This document shows, one piece after another, positions 63,106 to 64,000 of a stretch of 64,000 nucleotides of DNA. The notes beneath the pieces were generated by a model. It ran no database searches and was not told where the DNA came from. It saw nothing but the letters and a program-made list of their open reading frames with translations. This stretch comes from Cytophagaceae bacterium (lineage in GTDB: Bacteria; Bacteroidota; Bacteroidia; Cytophagales; Spirosomataceae): contig JAIYBU010000039.1 of the NCBI GenBank assembly GCA_027488335.1, forward strand, positions 1 through 64,000, given 5' to 3'. The translations under genes and the position numbers were made by a program. The stretch's first letter is position 1. Each line of letters begins with the position of its first letter.

Positions 63106-63591
63106 TTAGTTTGGCTCAACCAAGAATAAAGGTTGGTCGAACTCAACTGGAGTTGCGTTTTCAACCAAAACTTTCACGATTTTACCCGAAACTTCTGATT
63201 CAATTTCGTTGAATAATTTCATTGCTTCGATGATACACACTACTTTTCCTGCCGCTACATCATCACCAATTTCAACGAAATTAGCTTTATCTGGGCCAGG
63301 TGAACGGTAGAATGTACCAATCATCGGTGATTTGATGGTGATTAAGTTGCTTGCTTCGGCTGCTGGTGCAGGAGTGGCAGCTGGAGTTGCAGGAGCGGCT
63401 ACTGGAGCAGGGATTGGAGCTGCAACTACTGGTGCTGGAGCAACATAAGCAGGTTGTGCTTGAACAGCCACTGGAGCAGCATTTGAATAACGCTTAATGG
63501 CTAACTTCAACTCCGAAGTTTCGATGTTTACTTCGTCTAAGCCTGATTGAGATATAAAATCTATTAACTTTTGGATGTCTTTTGTTTCCAT
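63106..63591 (-). CDS. accB: Biotin carboxyl carrier protein
   Basis: A 161-residue carrier subunit of acetyl-CoA carboxylase. The biotinylated lysine is K125 in [15 protein letters not shown]. An Ala/Pro-rich flexible linker spans about 39-80, and the biotinyl domain has the usual thumb ([17 protein letters not shown]). It precedes accC and is preceded by efp, an order common in bacteria. A complete promoter lies just upstream. Confidence 0.97.
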   Translation of the reverse strand: METKDIQKLIDFISQSGLDEVNIETSELKLAIKRYSNAAPVAVQAQPAYVAPAPVVAAPIPAPVAAPATPAATPAPAAEASNLITIKSPMIGTFYRSPGPDKANFVEIGDDVAAGKVVCIIEAMKLFNEIESEVSGKIVKVLVENATPVEFDQPLFLVEPN

Positions 63592-63633
63592 GAAGGGTAT
63601 AAGATTATTCGTGGTTTTTAAGTATTTGTCTTA

Positions 63634-63664
63634 CAAATGTAAAAAGAAAGACGATACCTACAAA
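63634..63664 (-). promoter_or_regulatory. Promoter of accB
   Basis: On the minus strand TTTG (63661-63664), a 19-bp spacer and TACATTTG (63634-63641) match the Bacteroidetes -33/-7 consensus (TTTG, N19, TAnnTTTG) exactly. The -7 box is 42 nt before the accB ATG. Confidence 0.75.
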
Positions 63665-63734
63665 GAAATAAGAAAAGCAAAACACTTTGCTGGAAGTGTT
63701 GTTGTTCTTTAAAACTTAGCAGAGGTATCGTCTT
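63648..63734 (-). terminator. Nested inverted repeats between efp and accB
   Basis: An outer 12-bp perfect repeat (63648-63659 with 63723-63734, AGGTATCGTCTT) encloses an inner 7-bp hairpin (AACACTT/AAGTGTT, 63681-63700). In the efp direction the outer stem is followed by TCTTTTTA, so it may terminate efp. It overlaps the accB promoter, so DNA-level regulation is also possible. Confidence 0.5.
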
Positions 63735-63814
63735 CGGTATGTTTCAATATTTGATTCAATCAATTTGTATAAATGTCTTAAAATAAAAGGCTTTTATTGA
63801 AAATTGTTGATTAT

Positions 63815-64000
63815 TTACTTGGCTTCTTTTACTCTTGAATCGTATTCGTACGTATTTGTATTTACACGAATCAATTCGTCATTGTCAATAAAAAGAGGTA
63901 CTTTTATGGTTGCCCCTGTTTCTACTGTTGCTGGTTTATTAGCACTTGTAGAGGTGTCGCCTTTTAAGCCTGGCTCGGTGTAAGTGACACGAAGCTCAAC
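63815..64000 (-). CDS. efp: Translation elongation factor P, C-terminal part
   Basis: The last 61 codons of a gene whose 5' part is outside the window. The residues [39 protein letters not shown] and [11 protein letters not shown] match the OB domain III of EF-P, which rescues ribosomes stalled at polyproline. The modified lysine-bearing domain I is not visible. It is followed by accB on the same strand after 223 nt. Confidence 0.93.
   Translation of the reverse strand, partial: VELRVTYTEPGLKGDTSTSANKPATVETGATIKVPLFIDNDELIRVNTNTYEYDSRVKEAK

Overview
The window reads as a chromosomal segment of a low-GC member of the Bacteroidota, most likely Cytophagales-like. The evidence is two SusC/SusD outer-membrane pairs, an ECF sigma/FecR pair feeding a SusC with an STN domain, a GldB gliding lipoprotein, Bacteroidetes-type promoters (-33 TTTG, -7 TAnnTTTG) and the efp-accB-accC order. 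No rRNA, tRNA or CRISPR array was found. The genus cannot be fixed from the sequence alone.

Region 1 (1-19.8 kb) is glycan use. The first locus, on the minus strand, has SusC/SusD, a GH16-type enzyme and a sialate O-acetylesterase-like SGNH hydrolase that runs off the window. A divergent LacI-type regulator with an unusual N-terminal zinc ribbon lies upstream, and a perfect 16-bp LacI-like palindrome sits in the shared intergenic region. The second locus has ECF sigma, FecR, STN-SusC, SusD, a GH29 alpha-L-fucosidase and a large secreted protein of unknown function.

Region 2 (19.9-24.8 kb) looks rearranged. It holds the 5' remnant of an AraC-type regulator, a HlyD/C39-ABC peptide exporter pair with no visible precursor peptide, and a complete IS5-like element with 12-bp terminal inverted repeats.

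Region 3 (24.8-31.7 kb) has an NADPH oxidoreductase, an unassigned protein with a class II terpene-cyclase-like DxDDTA motif, and a histidine cluster (hisH, hisA, GNAT, hisF). Nested between hisH and hisA is a two-gene ATPase + HNH nuclease module resembling the PtuA/PtuB (Septu) anti-phage pair. It is joined to hisA by 4-nt ATGA overlaps and is the most interesting arrangement in the window.

Region 4 (31.9-64 kb) is mostly housekeeping and envelope genes: dgt, an MFS carrier, an HHH-barrel outer-membrane protein, a BadF-type kinase, glnS, a sigma factor with a bitopic barrel protein, a haem c lipoprotein, a GH65 enzyme, a PpiD-type foldase, gldB, an ABC exporter with a Fur-family regulator, an EamA carrier, a collagen-like lipoprotein, a BamA/TamA-like protein, an acyl-CoA dehydrogenase, a molybdopterin oxidoreductase with a TSUP carrier, and accC-accB-efp. 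Most convergent junctions carry clear hairpin terminators. Several intergenic palindromes look like dispersed repeats.
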